Part shown: positions 52,015 to 63,684 of the stretch, one piece after another
Layout: each line of letters opens with the position of its first letter
Numbering within the stretch: the stretch's first letter is position 1
NCBI GenBank assembly: GCA_000733355.1
Contig: JNVV01000012.1
Location: forward strand, 752,423-816,422
Source of the DNA: Falciphora oryzae
Taxonomy: Eukaryota > Ascomycota > Sordariomycetes > Magnaporthales > Magnaporthaceae
Direction: 5' to 3'
Length of the DNA: 64,000 bases
Notes under the pieces: generated by a model
Database searches by the model: none
Told to the model about the DNA's origin: nothing
What the model saw: only the letters and a program-made list of their open reading frames with translations
Translations under genes and position numbers: made by a program

Positions 52015-53650
52015 ATGCGGTTCTTGTCCGTGTTTCTCATGGCTGCGCAGGCTGTCTCCCACTCGGCCGCGACCCGGGCAGGCCGGCAGCTGAACCGCAC
52101 CGCCCAGGCCTTCGCCTCCTCCGCCGATGGCCAGCTCCGCTTCTCAGAAGTCGAGGCACCTATTGTCGGCAGCAGCACGAACTGGTCCAACCCTGAGTGG
52201 AAACTCTTCATCGACGACTCGGAGAAGGGCTTCAAGCAGAAGGTCAGGGGGTTCGGCGGAACCGTGGCCGACGTGACTGTCGACGCCTACAACACTCTGC
52301 CCCCTTCGTCCAGGGCCGAGCTGCTACGTCTGCTCATGACCCCAGACGGTGCCAATTTCAGCCTCATCCGCCATACTATTGGCTCCTCGGACCTGTCTGC
52401 CGCCCCAGCCTGCACCTACGCCGACAATGGCGGGAAGCCCGACCCAAATCTCGAGTCGTTCGACCTGGGAGGTCGCGGCCGCCGCATGGTCTCGATGCTT
52501 CAAGACATGAAGACACTACAGCCGCCCATGTTCCTGGTCGGTACTCCGTGGGCGCCCCCAGCCTGGATGCAACACGACAACGATCCGACGAGCTCTACCC
52601 TGAACAATACTCTTGACCATAACTACGCCACCCAGTTCGCCGACTACTTCATCAAATATCTGAAAGCCTACAACGATTCAGGCGTTAAAGTCGACGCCAT
52701 CAGCATCCAGAACGAGCCGACACATAATGAACCGGGAAAGCCAAGTCTCTTCATCTCTGCAGATGATGCTGCCCTCTTGATCCGAGATCGTCTTGTCCCG
52801 TCTGTCCTGAACAGTAGTCTCAGGCCCCAAATATGGGCCAACGACCAGAACACCGGTNNNNNNNNNNNNNNNNNNNNNNNNNNNNNNNNNNNNNNNNNNN
52901 NNNNNNNNNNNNNNNNNNNNNNNNNNNNNNNNNNNNNNNNNNNNNNNNNNNNNNNNNNNNNNNNNNNNNNNNNNNNNNNNNCAGCAGCCCGAGTCACTGC
53001 CATGACTAACATCCAAACCCCCTTCCGCAGATCAGGTAGCCTATGCCCGCAAGGTTCTCTACGGGGCCGGGCCTGCTGCCATGGCGGTCGCTTGGCACTG
53101 CTACGCTCCGCGAGAAAACTGGACAACTCTTTCAACCTTTCAAGCGACCACATTTGATACCGAGCAGTACATGACTGACTGCTGGACCTCGGAACTGTAC
53201 ACCAAGTGGAACCAAGCCTCGTGGTTTACCATTGGTCCCCTCCGGAACTGGGCATCGGGCTCGATAGCTCACGTTCTGGGCACATATTCAGCCAACGGCC
53301 CTCGTCTCGACTTGGCAGGATCGTGCGAATCATGCACAGGCCTCTTCACGGTCGACGCTGCGCGCGGCACGTTTGAGCTGCGCCCCGACTACTACATGCT
53401 GGGCCAGTATAGCAGGTACATACCCAGCGGCGCGGTCATCCTGCGCGGCAATGGGAGCGCGACGGATGGGGCTGAGGACTCGGGGATCGAGAGCGTGGCC
53501 TCGATGAACCCGGACGGGACCCGCACCGTCGTGGTGGAGAACAGGTTTTCCCACAGCATGAAGGTCGTGCTCACGACCCAGGCGGGCGAGGTCTGGACTG
53601 GCGATGTCGCTCCCCGGAGTGTCACTACGTGGCTGCTGCCGTCAGTCTAG
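52015..53650 (+). CDS. Secreted GH30-family glycoside hydrolase (contains assembly gap)
   Basis: Exon 1 starts at 52015 with a signal peptide (MRFLSVFLMAAQAVSHSA) and runs into the N gap at 52858. The next recognisable exon starts after an acceptor at 53030 and ends at 53650. GH30 marks: FGGTVADVTVDAYN at the start of the barrel, LIRHTIGSSDL, the GTPWAPPAWM segment, and the acid/base Glu234 in ISIQNEPTHNEP. After the gap come WHCYAP and YMTDCWTSE, where the nucleophile Glu is usually found in a T-E-C/W-like context but Asp is seen here. The C-terminal beta domain follows (GTRTVVVENRFSH...WTGDVAPRSVTTWLLP). Fungal GH30 enzymes act on beta-1,6-glucan, xylan or glucosylceramide. The missing 124 bp prevent a full model, and at least one intron lies at the right edge of the gap. 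Confidence 0.83.
52858..52981. other. Assembly gap (124 N)
   Basis: A run of N inside the GH30 gene. It removes coding sequence and probably an exon boundary. Confidence 0.99.
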
Positions 53651-54024
53651 GAGAGCCGCGCGAAGAATGACAACTCGGCGACAGGTATCCAGCCCCAATT
53701 TGCCCTGCTGTTTGCGCTGGTGATTGGCGTCGCCGTGTATGACTCGCTGTCGGGAAGGTCTCTGATGTAAGTAGATGGGCGGGCTGTCGCATCGCGATAG
53801 GTTTTTCATCAGGTGGACGAAAGGAGGTGGCAGAGACACTATTGCTTGCCCTCGATGGGCCAGCCATTATTGGCTGTTCTGATTAGATACAAGGATAGAA
53901 CGATATCTCAATCTTTCGCTAATCGCGCGACATAAGCAAGCTGGCAGAACACAAGTCCGAAAGCCTCGATCCATCGCTATCACGGGATTGGCGGACTCAG
54001 GGCCTGGTTCCCCGATACCACAGC
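53651..54024. other. Convergent intergenic gap
   Basis: 374 bp between the GH30 stop and the stop of the unknown minus-strand gene. No gene is visible. Confidence 0.5.
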
Positions 54025-54987
54025 TCAGTTCCTCCTCGACATCCTCCGCCTTCCTCTTGCTGGCGCCTCCTCTGGCGTCTCGGAATCGGACCCTGAGGAG
54101 CTGCTGCTGCTGCTATCCTGCGCCTGGCGCACCGGCACCGGCACGTCGAAGAAGGACCCCGCGCTGACGGCCTTGCGCTTGATGATGACGTACTTGAGCC
54201 CTCCCCTCTCCTTAGTCCCCTCCTCGTCGGACCTCAGCAGGGCCGGGAACACGACGATGCTGCGGCGGCTGCCCTCCTCGGCCAGCTTCTCCTCGAGCTC
54301 CTCGGGCGGCGGCTTCCACTCGAAGCGCCAGCGGGCGGCGTGGCAGAAGATCTTCTCGCCCAGCTCGATGGCGCGCCCCGCGACGCAGACGAGCCCGGCC
54401 AGGCGCGCGTCCTTGTCGTCCTCGGGCTGGCGCGCAAAGACGAGCAGGGCGCGCTCGAGGGCGTCGACGCACGGCTGCTGGCCCGTTCGCAGCTCCTGGG
54501 CCGCGGGCTGCAGGAAGAAGGCCGTGATCATGCGCCAGGCCGCCAGGGCCGCCTCTTCTTCTTTCTCCAAGGGTTGGGGCCGCAGGGACTCGAACTTGCG
54601 CAGCAGCTCGACGACGGCGGGCTCGAGCGAGGTGTCGTCCGGGTGGCCGTAGAAGTCGATGCTGGATACCATGACGCGGGCGATGCAGATGCGGAGGCCG
54701 AGGCGGCGGTGCCGCGGGGAGTGCAGGAGCGTGGACAGGTCCTCGGCCTCCTGGGCGTCGGACACGACCCCCGCGGCTCGGACGGACTCGCGGATCAGCT
54801 CGCGCGAGTGGTAGACGCGGTCGCAGTGGTAGAAGCGGCGGGCGTGAGCGTCGATGGCGGAGCGCAGGATGACCCAGGTCTGGCGGATGGACTCGTCGTC
54901 GGGCGGCTGGAGGAGCTTGTCCTGGAAGTTTGTGAGCGGGAAGGGGCTCGGGACGCTGCCGGCCTCTTTGGAGCCGCCGCCGCCCAT
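54025..54987 (-). CDS. Uncharacterised protein, acidic/helical with basic tail (320 aa)
   Basis: Single exon starting MGGGGSKEAG, an N-terminus that could be N-myristoylated (Gly2, Ser6). The body (about residues 25-260) is rich in predicted helices with many Arg/Leu/Glu residues (for example LRSAIDAHARRFYHCDRVYH and WRMITAFFLQPAAQELRTGQ) and no obvious enzymatic motif. The C-terminus has a run of Ser (DSSSSSSSGSDSETPEE) and ends in a basic RGRRRMSRRN. Coding bias and the long uninterrupted frame support a real gene. The family is not recognised. It lies alone between the GH30 gene and a 2.2-kb gap. Confidence 0.68.
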   Translation of the reverse strand: MGGGGSKEAGSVPSPFPLTNFQDKLLQPPDDESIRQTWVILRSAIDAHARRFYHCDRVYHSRELIRESVRAAGVVSDAQEAEDLSTLLHSPRHRRLGLRICIARVMVSSIDFYGHPDDTSLEPAVVELLRKFESLRPQPLEKEEEAALAAWRMITAFFLQPAAQELRTGQQPCVDALERALLVFARQPEDDKDARLAGLVCVAGRAIELGEKIFCHAARWRFEWKPPPEELEEKLAEEGSRRSIVVFPALLRSDEEGTKERGGLKYVIIKRKAVSAGSFFDVPVPVRQAQDSSSSSSSGSDSETPEEAPARGRRRMSRRN

Positions 54988-57170
54988 GGTTGCGGTTTTG
55001 GGCTCGGAAGTGGCGGGGTTTGGAGTGGTTCGTTTATTACGTTCGGTGGATTATATCTTTGGTATGTACCGGAAGCAGGACAAAGGAAAAGTTAATAACA
55101 GGTGAGCAGGGGAGAAGCCCTCGTCTAGACCTGGGTGAGCACGGTAAGGTCTAAAAAATGAAGGCGGATCTGGTGTTTGTCGGGGGTGGCGGGATGGGCA
55201 GCAGATAAAGTTGATGACCTGCATGAGGCGCAGGTTCCCGAGCGAGGCCAAAGCATGGCGTCACCGCGTCGACAGCAACCTAGGTTGCAGGAAGAGCTTC
55301 CGAGTTTCCAGATGCCAGCGCACAGGCGGAATCGGTCTTAGCTCACTGCTGGCAATCTCCATGATACGACCGAGCCCACATGACGGAGCGCGCAGGCTGT
55401 CTGTTTTATTGTTTGGGTCGGTGAGGGCCGAGCAACGAACGTACCGAGGGAACCACTTGCGCATCCGGTGCGGCTTTGTTTCACCCCGGAACTGCTCCTC
55501 CCCCGGCCATGCCATCCTGCAGCACCGTTTTTTTGCTCGCGCCACCTGCGCCAGGGACGATTAGCGCTGGTTTCGTTTTGCGGCGGAGCAACCCAGTTGC
55601 GTTGGACCCGGGGACACGGTTGATGGTGTCGCCAGGAGATCTGATGTGGCTAGTGCGCGAGCTAACTATGATATGACACGGCTCACGCGGGCTGTGTTGT
55701 GGTGGTCGTCGTGTCGGTGCGCAGCTAGCAGGTCGCTGTCTAGCCCGGCGATCCGGTTCGACGCCAAGCCTGACGATGTGTTTTGTTTCTTGGGCGCATG
55801 GAAGGGTGTCCCCGGCACACTGGAATGTTTTGGTCGTTCGGTGGCGGCCCTGGTATTTTCCCAGGACCCCATTTCGTGTCCAGCAGTGGCAGGCAACCCA
55901 GTCTACGTTTGTTCAAGTCCCAAGTGACGCTGTTGGATGGCGAGTGGCGGCACAGCAATCAGGCATTTCTTGAAGCCATTAACGTCCTAGACTCGGCAGT
56001 CTTGCGCAAGTGCCGAGTCGATGCCGTGCACATGTCGCGGGTCACGCTGGCGTCCTTCGTGTGCCATGGGGTTTGGTGGCCTCCTGCAACGACAGCACAC
56101 AAATGACGTCCACCGCGCGAGTAATCGATAACTGGCCGCCTTGCGTCTCCTGATTTAAGCTCCCGAGAGTGCCCGACGTCGCTTGGTGATGCGACAGACC
56201 GCATTCAAGTCAGCCGCGCACTAGCAAAGCAGGTCTGATGTGGACAGATGCCCGATGCCCCTTTAGCGCGATGGTCTTCGAGGGGTTCGCGCAAGTCTCG
56301 GCAACGTCGAAAAATGTCTCGAGCGATTGCATTCCTTTGACTCTGGAGGGTCGATGTCCTGATGTTGATCACTTCCTGGATCAGATGACAGCCCTCGTCG
56401 TCGGACTGCCGCCTTGCTGGTGGGAGCTTCCGAGAACGACGGCAGTTACGAGAACCAGGGGCATGATGCGACAAGCTCAGCAAAAAAAAAAAAAAGAAAA
56501 AAAAAAAAATCTTGGCCGCACATCACCACCCATTTTGGTCCTGTGTATATCGACACTGACGACTGTCCGTCCTTCTTTCGGTTTAATGGTTCGGCAGGCG
56601 CGGTTCTTGGTATTATTGGCCAAGGCGGTCCCTGCAACCCCGGTGCTTGGAAGCAATCGGCATTTGGCAGCTATTACCTGCTTGCCTATGGCTCCCAGCG
56701 TGTCGAGTCGCCTGCCGGACCATAGGGAGGAAGTGCAGGCGGATGATCCCCCACACGCCAAGTTTTGACGACACCTGCCAAGGGCCAAGGCTACAGTTAA
56801 TGTATACATCGGGCTCCCTGACCAACGGCGGCTATATCGGGTAATTAGGGGTTGTTAGCAGCTCGTGGTCGGGCTGATGATGGCGGCTTGGTCTTCGAAT
56901 ATCACCAAAAGCCGCATTGGCTGGACAAGAAATGCATATTGAACTGACGTGTGTTAGTTTGCACATTTCCAAGCAGCGGCAGAGATCCGCGGCATGTAAA
57001 ATGCCTGTATCTGGGCTGATTATAAAGACATGCATTTCTGGGAAGAATAGGGAGCTGATAGCGCCGGACTCCCGCCCTACGAGGTAAACCTGCTGCCAGA
57101 CGAGTGTCACCATCATCAAAAAAGGGGCTACACCTCGAAAGTTCACCAGAGCACCCACGAAAGCACCACG
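54988..57170. other. Intergenic, 2.2 kb, no gene supported
   Basis: This is the largest gene-poor stretch outside the transposons. Short overlapping frames on both strands show no motif. It holds an interrupted poly-A run at 56482-56509. Unannotated RNA genes or very small exons cannot be excluded by eye. Confidence 0.5.
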
Positions 57171-58412
57171 ATGGGGTGGTTCACACTCGCCACGCTAGCC
57201 GCCATCATCAGCGTGTCCGAAGCAGCCCTCCGGTTCGGATGCTCCACCGTCAGCGTCCAGCGACTCGACCCTCTCGTCGAGCCGGGCAGCATCCCCTCGT
57301 CCCATGTCCACCAGATCGTCGGCGGTGATGCCTTCAACGCCACTATGGATGCCAACATCGACATTGGCGAAAGGTCGACCTGCACGACGTGCGAGTTCCT
57401 CGAGAACCGCTCCAACTACTGGACGGCGGTGCTCTACTTCCGCGCCCGGAACGGCTCCTACCACCGTGTGCCGCAGTACCCCAACGCCTATCACGACCCC
57501 CAGGTCGGCGGCATGACCGTGTACTACATTCGGGAGTCCTTCTTCTCCAATGGACGGAACAAGATCACGGCGTTCAAGCCCGTATGTGGATAGAGTCGCA
57601 ACCTGTGAAGGGTAAGTTGGCGTTGTCGACTAACGAGTAACGTGAGGGAACAGGGCTTCAGGATGGTCGTTGGCGACCCTGGCACCACTACTCGCCAGGC
57701 GGCCCTGGGTAACCCTGGCCTTCGTTATGTCTGTCTGCAGAACGTCATGACGCGGTTCCCGGAGACGCCCGACTTCCCCACCGGACCCTGCCCGGGTGGC
57801 ATTATGGCTGTTCACCACTTCCCTGCGTTAGTAAGCCCGTTCCAGGCCATCCTTTGGATCCTAAAGCACACGGGGGATTAGCGTCCAACTGTGACTCCGT
57901 CCCCCACAACAGCTGCTGGGACGGCAAGAACCTCGACAGCCCCGACCACCAGTCGCACATGTTCAACACGGCAGGCGAGGCCTTCTCGGTGGCACGGCCC
58001 TGCCCGGCCTCGCACCCGGTGCGCATGCCGCAGCTGGCGCTCGAGACCATGTGGGATACGACGCCATTCAACGACCGGTCGCTGTGGCCCGGGGACGGCA
58101 GCCAGCCGTTCATATGGTCGCACGACGACCGGCTCGGCTACGGCACGCACGCCGACTACGTCTTCGGCTGGCAGGGCGACACGCTCCAGCGCGCCATGAA
58201 CTCACCCTGCATGTTCCAGGCCTGCGGCGGCGCTGGCGGGCCGCTGACCATCCAGCGCCGCGGGGCCAAGAATGAGTGCCATGTCAAGAGCACCGTGGCG
58301 GAGCAGATTGATGGATGTAAGTCACCGTTTTGGGCTCTGCTTGCTGGCGAGATTGATGCTGACGTGGTGATCAATATCGCAATAAGGGCTGGATAGACTC
58401 CCGGGCAGATAA
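57171..58412 (+). CDS. Secreted DUF1996 family protein
   Basis: Four exons, 57171-57581, 57654-57826, 57913-58316 and 58387-58412, join in phase to 337 aa. A signal peptide (MGWFTLATLAAIISVSEA) is followed by the DUF1996 layout: LRFGCSTVSVQRLDPLVEPG, PSSHVHQIVGGDAFN, STCTTCEFLENRSNYW, FKPGFRMVVGDP, the conserved CWDGKNLDSPDHQSHM (created by the second splice), and a C-terminal LDRLPG segment made by the short last exon. The function of DUF1996 proteins is not established; they are common secreted proteins of filamentous fungi. The second intron uses a GTTAGT donor and the last acceptor is AATAAG; both are supported by phase and by the family motif they restore. Confidence 0.86.
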
Positions 58413-58626
58413 GATGCGCTAGGGAGAAGGAGTGGGCGACAATGGAGCAGGCTATTGGTAGGGGTTCTGGAAGGAGGAGTGATTTCTCGAAGCTGCTGGG
58501 AACTGCCTAGACTGTGCTGGATTTTCCGGCCATGCTTGTGTTAGGCCTTTCTCCGTGATGGACTGCTAGAACGTCCATCTATCAGAATGTTCCTTTTACG
58601 CTACAATAGTTTACATGTATTTCCAA

Positions 58627-59450
58627 TCACGGGGCCCACACCGCCTCAATCACCGCAAAGAACTCGCCCTGGTTCGCTCGCAACCCTGAACCGGTCGTCG
58701 GCCGCCGCCAAGAGCCCCTTCCAGGTGCCGGCCGGCCTCTCGCGGGCGTTGAACAGCGCCATCAGCCGCAGGTCGGTGGCCGTGCCCATGGTACGGATCG
58801 ACCGCGGGAGGTTCGGCTGCGCCGCCTCGTTACCCCCGCCCATGTACTCGATCAGGATCACGCGCGCGCCGGGTTTCAGCGCCGGCACCAGCGCTCGCAG
58901 GATCCGCGCGCACTCGGCGTCGGCCCAGTCGTGCAGGATCATCTTGAGCATGTGCACGTCGGCCCCCTTCACGGGCTGCGACTCGAAGAAGTTGTGCGCG
59001 AGGAACCCGACGCGCCCCTCGGCCTTGAGATCGGCGTCGATACCGGCGTCGAAGACGGGCTCGACGCGCGGCAGGTCCTGCACCGTCAGACGCAGGTTCG
59101 GGAAGCGGCGCGCCAGGGCGGCCGCGTCGTGGCCAGCTGACCCGCCGACGTCGACGACGCGCGCGCCGGTGCCCAGGGCCGCCCAGTCGAGCGCGGCGGC
59201 GACGACGTCGTCGAAGCGGAAGATGTCCTTGAGGTAGCGCATGAAGTCGACAAAGTTCTCGTGCCGCCACCCCTTGCGGTCGCCTTCGTCGTCGTTCTCG
59301 AGCATGTCCCACGAGTTGGGGTAGCACGGACCGCCGCCTAAGCCGCCGCCGCCCTTGCTGTGCAGGTGCGCGAAGCTGGTCTCGGCCGGGTTCTGGGTTA
59401 GTTGCGCGTGCCCGCGGATGGTGTGTGCCTCGGACCAATGCGGGGCAACT
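58627..59450 (-). pseudogene. O-methyltransferase, 5'-truncated and frameshifted
   Basis: The main frame (59305-58646 and upstream in phase to about 59450) shows a class-II plant/fungal O-methyltransferase catalytic domain: VVDVGGSAGHDAAALARRFP (SAM-binding motif), LTVQDLP, KMILHDWADAECARILRALV (the His of HDW is the usual catalytic base), and IEYMGGG. At the 3' end the frame gives a short wrong tail (GRVLCGD), while the +1 frame reads GEFFAVIEAVWAP, the expected family C-terminus, ending at 58627. A single missing G near 58665-58672 would explain this. The N-terminal dimerisation region expected before about 59400 is not recognisable, only ETSFAHLHSK just upstream. It is either a decayed gene or a sequencing error combined with an unresolved 5' exon. 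Confidence 0.68.
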
Positions 59451-60209
59451 CGGAATGAACCCTTTGGCGGGAGAGGTGGGGCCCGGTAAGGGACGCCAGG
59501 GACCAGAACGAAGAGCAGCAGATCCCAACAAACACGCTGCCGGTACGGAGTGCAGGCGAAGGGCGGCGCGAACAGCCGTCAAACGAGGCTCCTTGGGCCA
59601 AAAGGAGACTGTTGCGTTTGCCCGTAAGACCATTGTCGCGACGAAAAATCAATGCCGAAGCGAAAGTGGGTTCAAGCCAAACGTCCACCCAGTAAGTTTG
59701 CGCATGGCGGCCGCGAAAGTGATCCCCGGGTACGGAGGCTTACGCCCTAGCCTTTTCGGGCTTGAGAACCGGCCGACGGGAAACGAGAGAATTAGACCAG
59801 GCACGGGCTTGATGATGGAGCCTGAATGCCGGCGGGGCTAAGCAGCGGTGGGCTCGTTGTTCAGCATTTCGCTGGCGTGATTTCAGCCGCATATCCCGTC
59901 CGCCACGCGCTATTTGCTAGGTGGCTGGTTGTCGCGGATTTTGTTCCGGGGGTTTTCGACGCGTCTTCCAGAGGCCTGATTGCGGTGCGCGGTAAACACA
60001 GCAAAGAAATTATGGGATCGAAAGCCTCGCGAAATCGGTTTAACCATGAGCCCTCCGGCTTGAACAAAGGCTTTTGTCAAAGTCGCGAAGCTCCATTCAA
60101 TGTTTCTCATCTGCTGAGAAGGTCTTTACGTGCTGCGATTTGACAGAATTAGGCTTGCGGCGGGCAGTCCGGACTTGGGCATCAACAAGCGTTTCCCCGG
60201 GACGTTGAG
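59451..60209. other. Intergenic, 0.76 kb
   Basis: Between the truncated methyltransferase and the next gene. The N-terminal part of the methyltransferase would be expected here but is not recognisable in any frame. Confidence 0.45.
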
Positions 60210-63200
60210 ATGGACCCCATAACCGCCATCGGGGCCGCCAGCTCCATCGTCAGCATCGCGACCTTCGCGGTGCAGCTGTGCCAGGTGCTGTACAAGTTCG
60301 CCGGCCAGGTGCGCGGCGCGCGCGAGGGCCTGGTCGCCGTCGGTGCCAGCGTCGCGTCGACCGCCGAGTCGCTCAAGCTCATCCACCAGTACCTCGACGC
60401 AGAGGCGCAGGGCCTCAAATCGGGCGAGCGGGCCAAGCTCTTCTCCGAGGACGCGCTGGTGTTTGTCAGGAACAACGCCGATCGGTGCCTGCTGGTGTTT
60501 TGGCGGATTGAGGTCGTCGTGCTGAACAGCGCCGACGACGGCGACGTCGAGGCCCACCTGCGGCGCAGGCTGGACGAGTTCAATGCCGAGGCGCGAACGC
60601 GGCCGGCTGGCGAGGGCATCACGATCGAGCTCGCGCTGGTACCCGCGGCGCTGCCGCTGCTGCAGCGGCTGCGCTGGCCGTTCGTGGTGCCAAAGCTGAC
60701 CGAGCTCCGGAACCAGCTGCAGTTTCACCAACAGTGCCTTTCGCTGATAATAATGACGATCTCCATCAGCGAGATGAGCAGCAAGCCGTAAGCCCTGCCT
60801 TTCATTTTCTTGTTTGCACGTCATCCCTCCAGGGAATGGACACGACGAGTGCCGAGTCGGCGCTAAAAGCACGTGACCAAATTGCAACGACTAGGAGCCT
60901 CGGGTACGAAGACGTCAACACGATCGCGAAGGCGGCCTTGGACATGAAGAAGACAACAAAAGAGATCAAAACCATAATGAAGCAGGTGGCTTCGATCCGG
61001 GACGTTCTCGGCGACGGAAACATCGATATCAGTGTCCTCTTCCTATCCAAAAAGGGAAAATTGCCACGAGGCCATGAGGACGGCAAGCCGGGGCCTGATA
61101 CCCATCCAGAACCCGTTCCAAGACAGCCACCTGGCTCCCACCGACCAGACACTCCGCCATCCTCAGATAAAGGCTCGGACGAGCTGAAGATGAGTACAGC
61201 ACTTGCCGGACGTCCCTCGCTTAAACCGGCCGTCCAGACGTTGGTACAGCCAGGCATGGCCTCCGGTAAGCTTATATCGCTTGGCGTTGCCCCTCGCAAA
61301 GATCGGTTTAGGACCTAGGCAAGTCACTGACTGTGAATGACAGCTCCAAATCCTCGGATATTACCGACACGAAAAGGCTCCCGGGGTCCCATCCCCATCC
61401 CCAAATCGGATGGCGGAACCGATCGTTCCGTCGTCCTTTCCCAAGAACGCCCTGGACCGGGTCGCGAAAAAGAAGCGGAGATCCCGCCGACAACGCTCGA
61501 GGAGGAAGGAGGCGAAGCAGCCCCTGCCTCTAAACCTGCCGAAGATCAGGGGGGCGAGAAAAGCGATTCTAGAGAATCTAGCGAATCCAACGAAAGAAGG
61601 CCGAGAAAAAGCAGAAGATCCAGAGAAAGTGGAAGACCCAGAGACAGAACCAGATCTAGGGGGCGCGACAGCAAGCACTCCAAAGTGGAGTCAATAACCC
61701 AGATCATCCCGAACAGGTTTGGAAAGTACAAGAGCGGCCCTGTCACCAGATACATCGTCAGGCGAGAGGGGCCGACAATCATTCTCGGCCCCACGACCCT
61801 CGGGACGCTGGAGCGTGTCGCAGAGAAGCTCCGGTGGTGGCCGTCCACGGACGCCATGTGCCGGACCCTTGCCACAACAAACGAGGAGCAGCTGATGAGT
61901 CTTGGGGCCCTCCTGGACCGTTCTTATGATGACCATGGCAATTCGGTGAAGAGGACTCTGCTGCGTGTTGAGGAGCTTAAAAGCTCGTCGAGCCGCTTTA
62001 GGATCCATGCTGCTCCCAAGGGCGAAGGGAAAAACCCGGTGGCACTCCTTGCTGTTGTCGAGGAAGTGACGCAGGGTGGCTCAACTACCAGCTCAGGTTC
62101 GTCGATTTCCATAATTGACGGGAGGCCTCCCAAGTCCGTGGTTCTGGACATATCAATGCCACCAAGCCACCCACTCGACTTCGACAACTCCAAGACAACC
62201 GTTCATATATGGAGAATCCAGCCGGCGGCCAAGGACCTGGCACAGGGATCCGGGACAGCTGCTCCCAAATCTCACGACTGGATCAGGTGCTTGGCTGTGG
62301 ACGAGACGATGGATCAGGACGAGGTGCTCCGACGGAGCGACCAACTGGATCCAGAAACCCGACGGCGGTGTCCGCTCGAGCAGCACCCGGATCTAACGGA
62401 CAACCAGATCGCGCAGGTCGCGAAGCTGCAGCAGTGGCTCAACACAGAGGAGTGGCGTCCATACTTCATCTGGCTTGTCCAAAAAGTCCACGTCGTCAGG
62501 TCGCCACGACGGACCCGCGTGCGTCAGCTCCTGGGATTGAAGCAGCGGAGGGGAAGGGATATATCGGCTCTCCTTGTGTTCTTTATCTGCGAGAAGCGTC
62601 AGGGGCCTCCTCCCATCACAATCCCGCCAGCCCGCCCAGGCGTTCGACTCGGTCCCGTGGCTCCGCCTACGCCTCCGCCCGCCCCAGCGGCTGCAGTGTT
62701 TGGGAATACGGCGGGTGTGCGCCGGCCGGCAGATATCCCCCGCGAGCGCGCGATATATACGCGCATGGCCCGCCGCCACCTCTCCATTGAAACCCTGAAT
62801 GCCTTCGGCATTGACTATGAGCTCGACCAGCATGTAAGAAAGCCCACCCTCCAATGTCTGTGCTGGGAGAGCCTGTTGTATGTGATAGGATATGTGCTAA
62901 CCGGAGGAAGCCTCCCACCCACCAGGACCCCAACTACCTCCTTATCAAGCGCTGGGTGCCCGAAGAGGAGCAGGACCAGCTCTGGCGGCATACCCGGATC
63001 ATCCGTGATAGACGGGTGACGGCCACAAACGTCCACCACCACGACAGCATCCATCACCACGATAGCCTGAAGCAGGAGGTTGTGATAAAAGTTGACGACC
63101 ATCGCCACCGCAAGAAGGACAAGGAGGACTTTATCTTCGTCAAGAAGAAGCGCGAGCGATCCCGGTCGCCCAGCCTGCTCATGTACTTGGCTGGCGCGCG

Positions 63201-63684
63201 GCCCCATCCGGACCGCGAACGCAGGGAGCTCAGGGAACTCGAGCCCAAATGCGAGCTAAACGAATGCAAACGCAAGAAGGCGAAGGAAAATGCCGGATCG
63301 TCAGGGTCCACAAATATAGTTAACGACGACGGGGAGGCACCGCCTCGATGGCGGAAAAGAGGTCGACCGTTGCCTCAGGACCCGGAGCCAACGAGGACTA
63401 GGAACCGCTCGCCCGGCCTGGAGATGGACGTCATAAAGTTATCAGAGCCAGTGAAGCGGGTGCAGATGGTGGATGCGGAAGTGGCCGCGATCGGGGACGA
63501 CGTGGGGGATCGTGAGGACAACACAGTCGATGAAGACGACGATGATGACGATGAAGACGATGAACTAGTCGCGAGGCTGCTGGCGCAATGGACACCTGCA
63601 GGTGCAAGTCGAGGCGATGACAAGCAGGGCGACTTCGGAAAATCTCCAGAACCCGTCCCTCCGAAGGACGGCCCAGAGACCTAG
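60210..63684 (+). CDS. Large protein: STAND-type N-terminal domain, RS-like linker, DUF8035-like C-terminal part
   Basis: Four exons, 60210-60787, 60850-61265, 61344-62833 and 62926-63684, join in phase to 1080 aa. The N-terminus (MDPITAIGAASSIVSIATFA) is the fungal N-terminal domain found on many STAND proteins, about 190 residues and helical. A charged linker with Arg/Ser repeats (RRPRKSRRSRESGRPRDRTR) spans about residues 395-440. A globular block follows (PNRFGKYKSGPVTRYIVRRE...). The C-terminal region contains the IDYELDQHDPNYLLIKRWVP segment, made by the third splice and resembling DUF8035, then charged and acidic low-complexity sequence (DEDDDDDDEDDE). No NACHT or NB-ARC P-loop is present. 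The first join is least certain: the acceptor at 60849 keeps the frame, whereas the better-looking CCAG at 60834-60837 does not. Confidence 0.74.

Noticed and set aside
54340..55095. 251-aa plus-strand frame opposite the unknown gene at 54025-54987
   Set aside because: It is antisense and low-complexity. The minus frame starts with a good ATG context and ends with a natural tail, so it was preferred, though neither has a known family.
56482..56509. Interrupted poly-A run considered as the 3' end of a retroposon
   Set aside because: No upstream LINE or processed-gene sequence and no flanking duplication were found; it is treated as a simple homopolymer.
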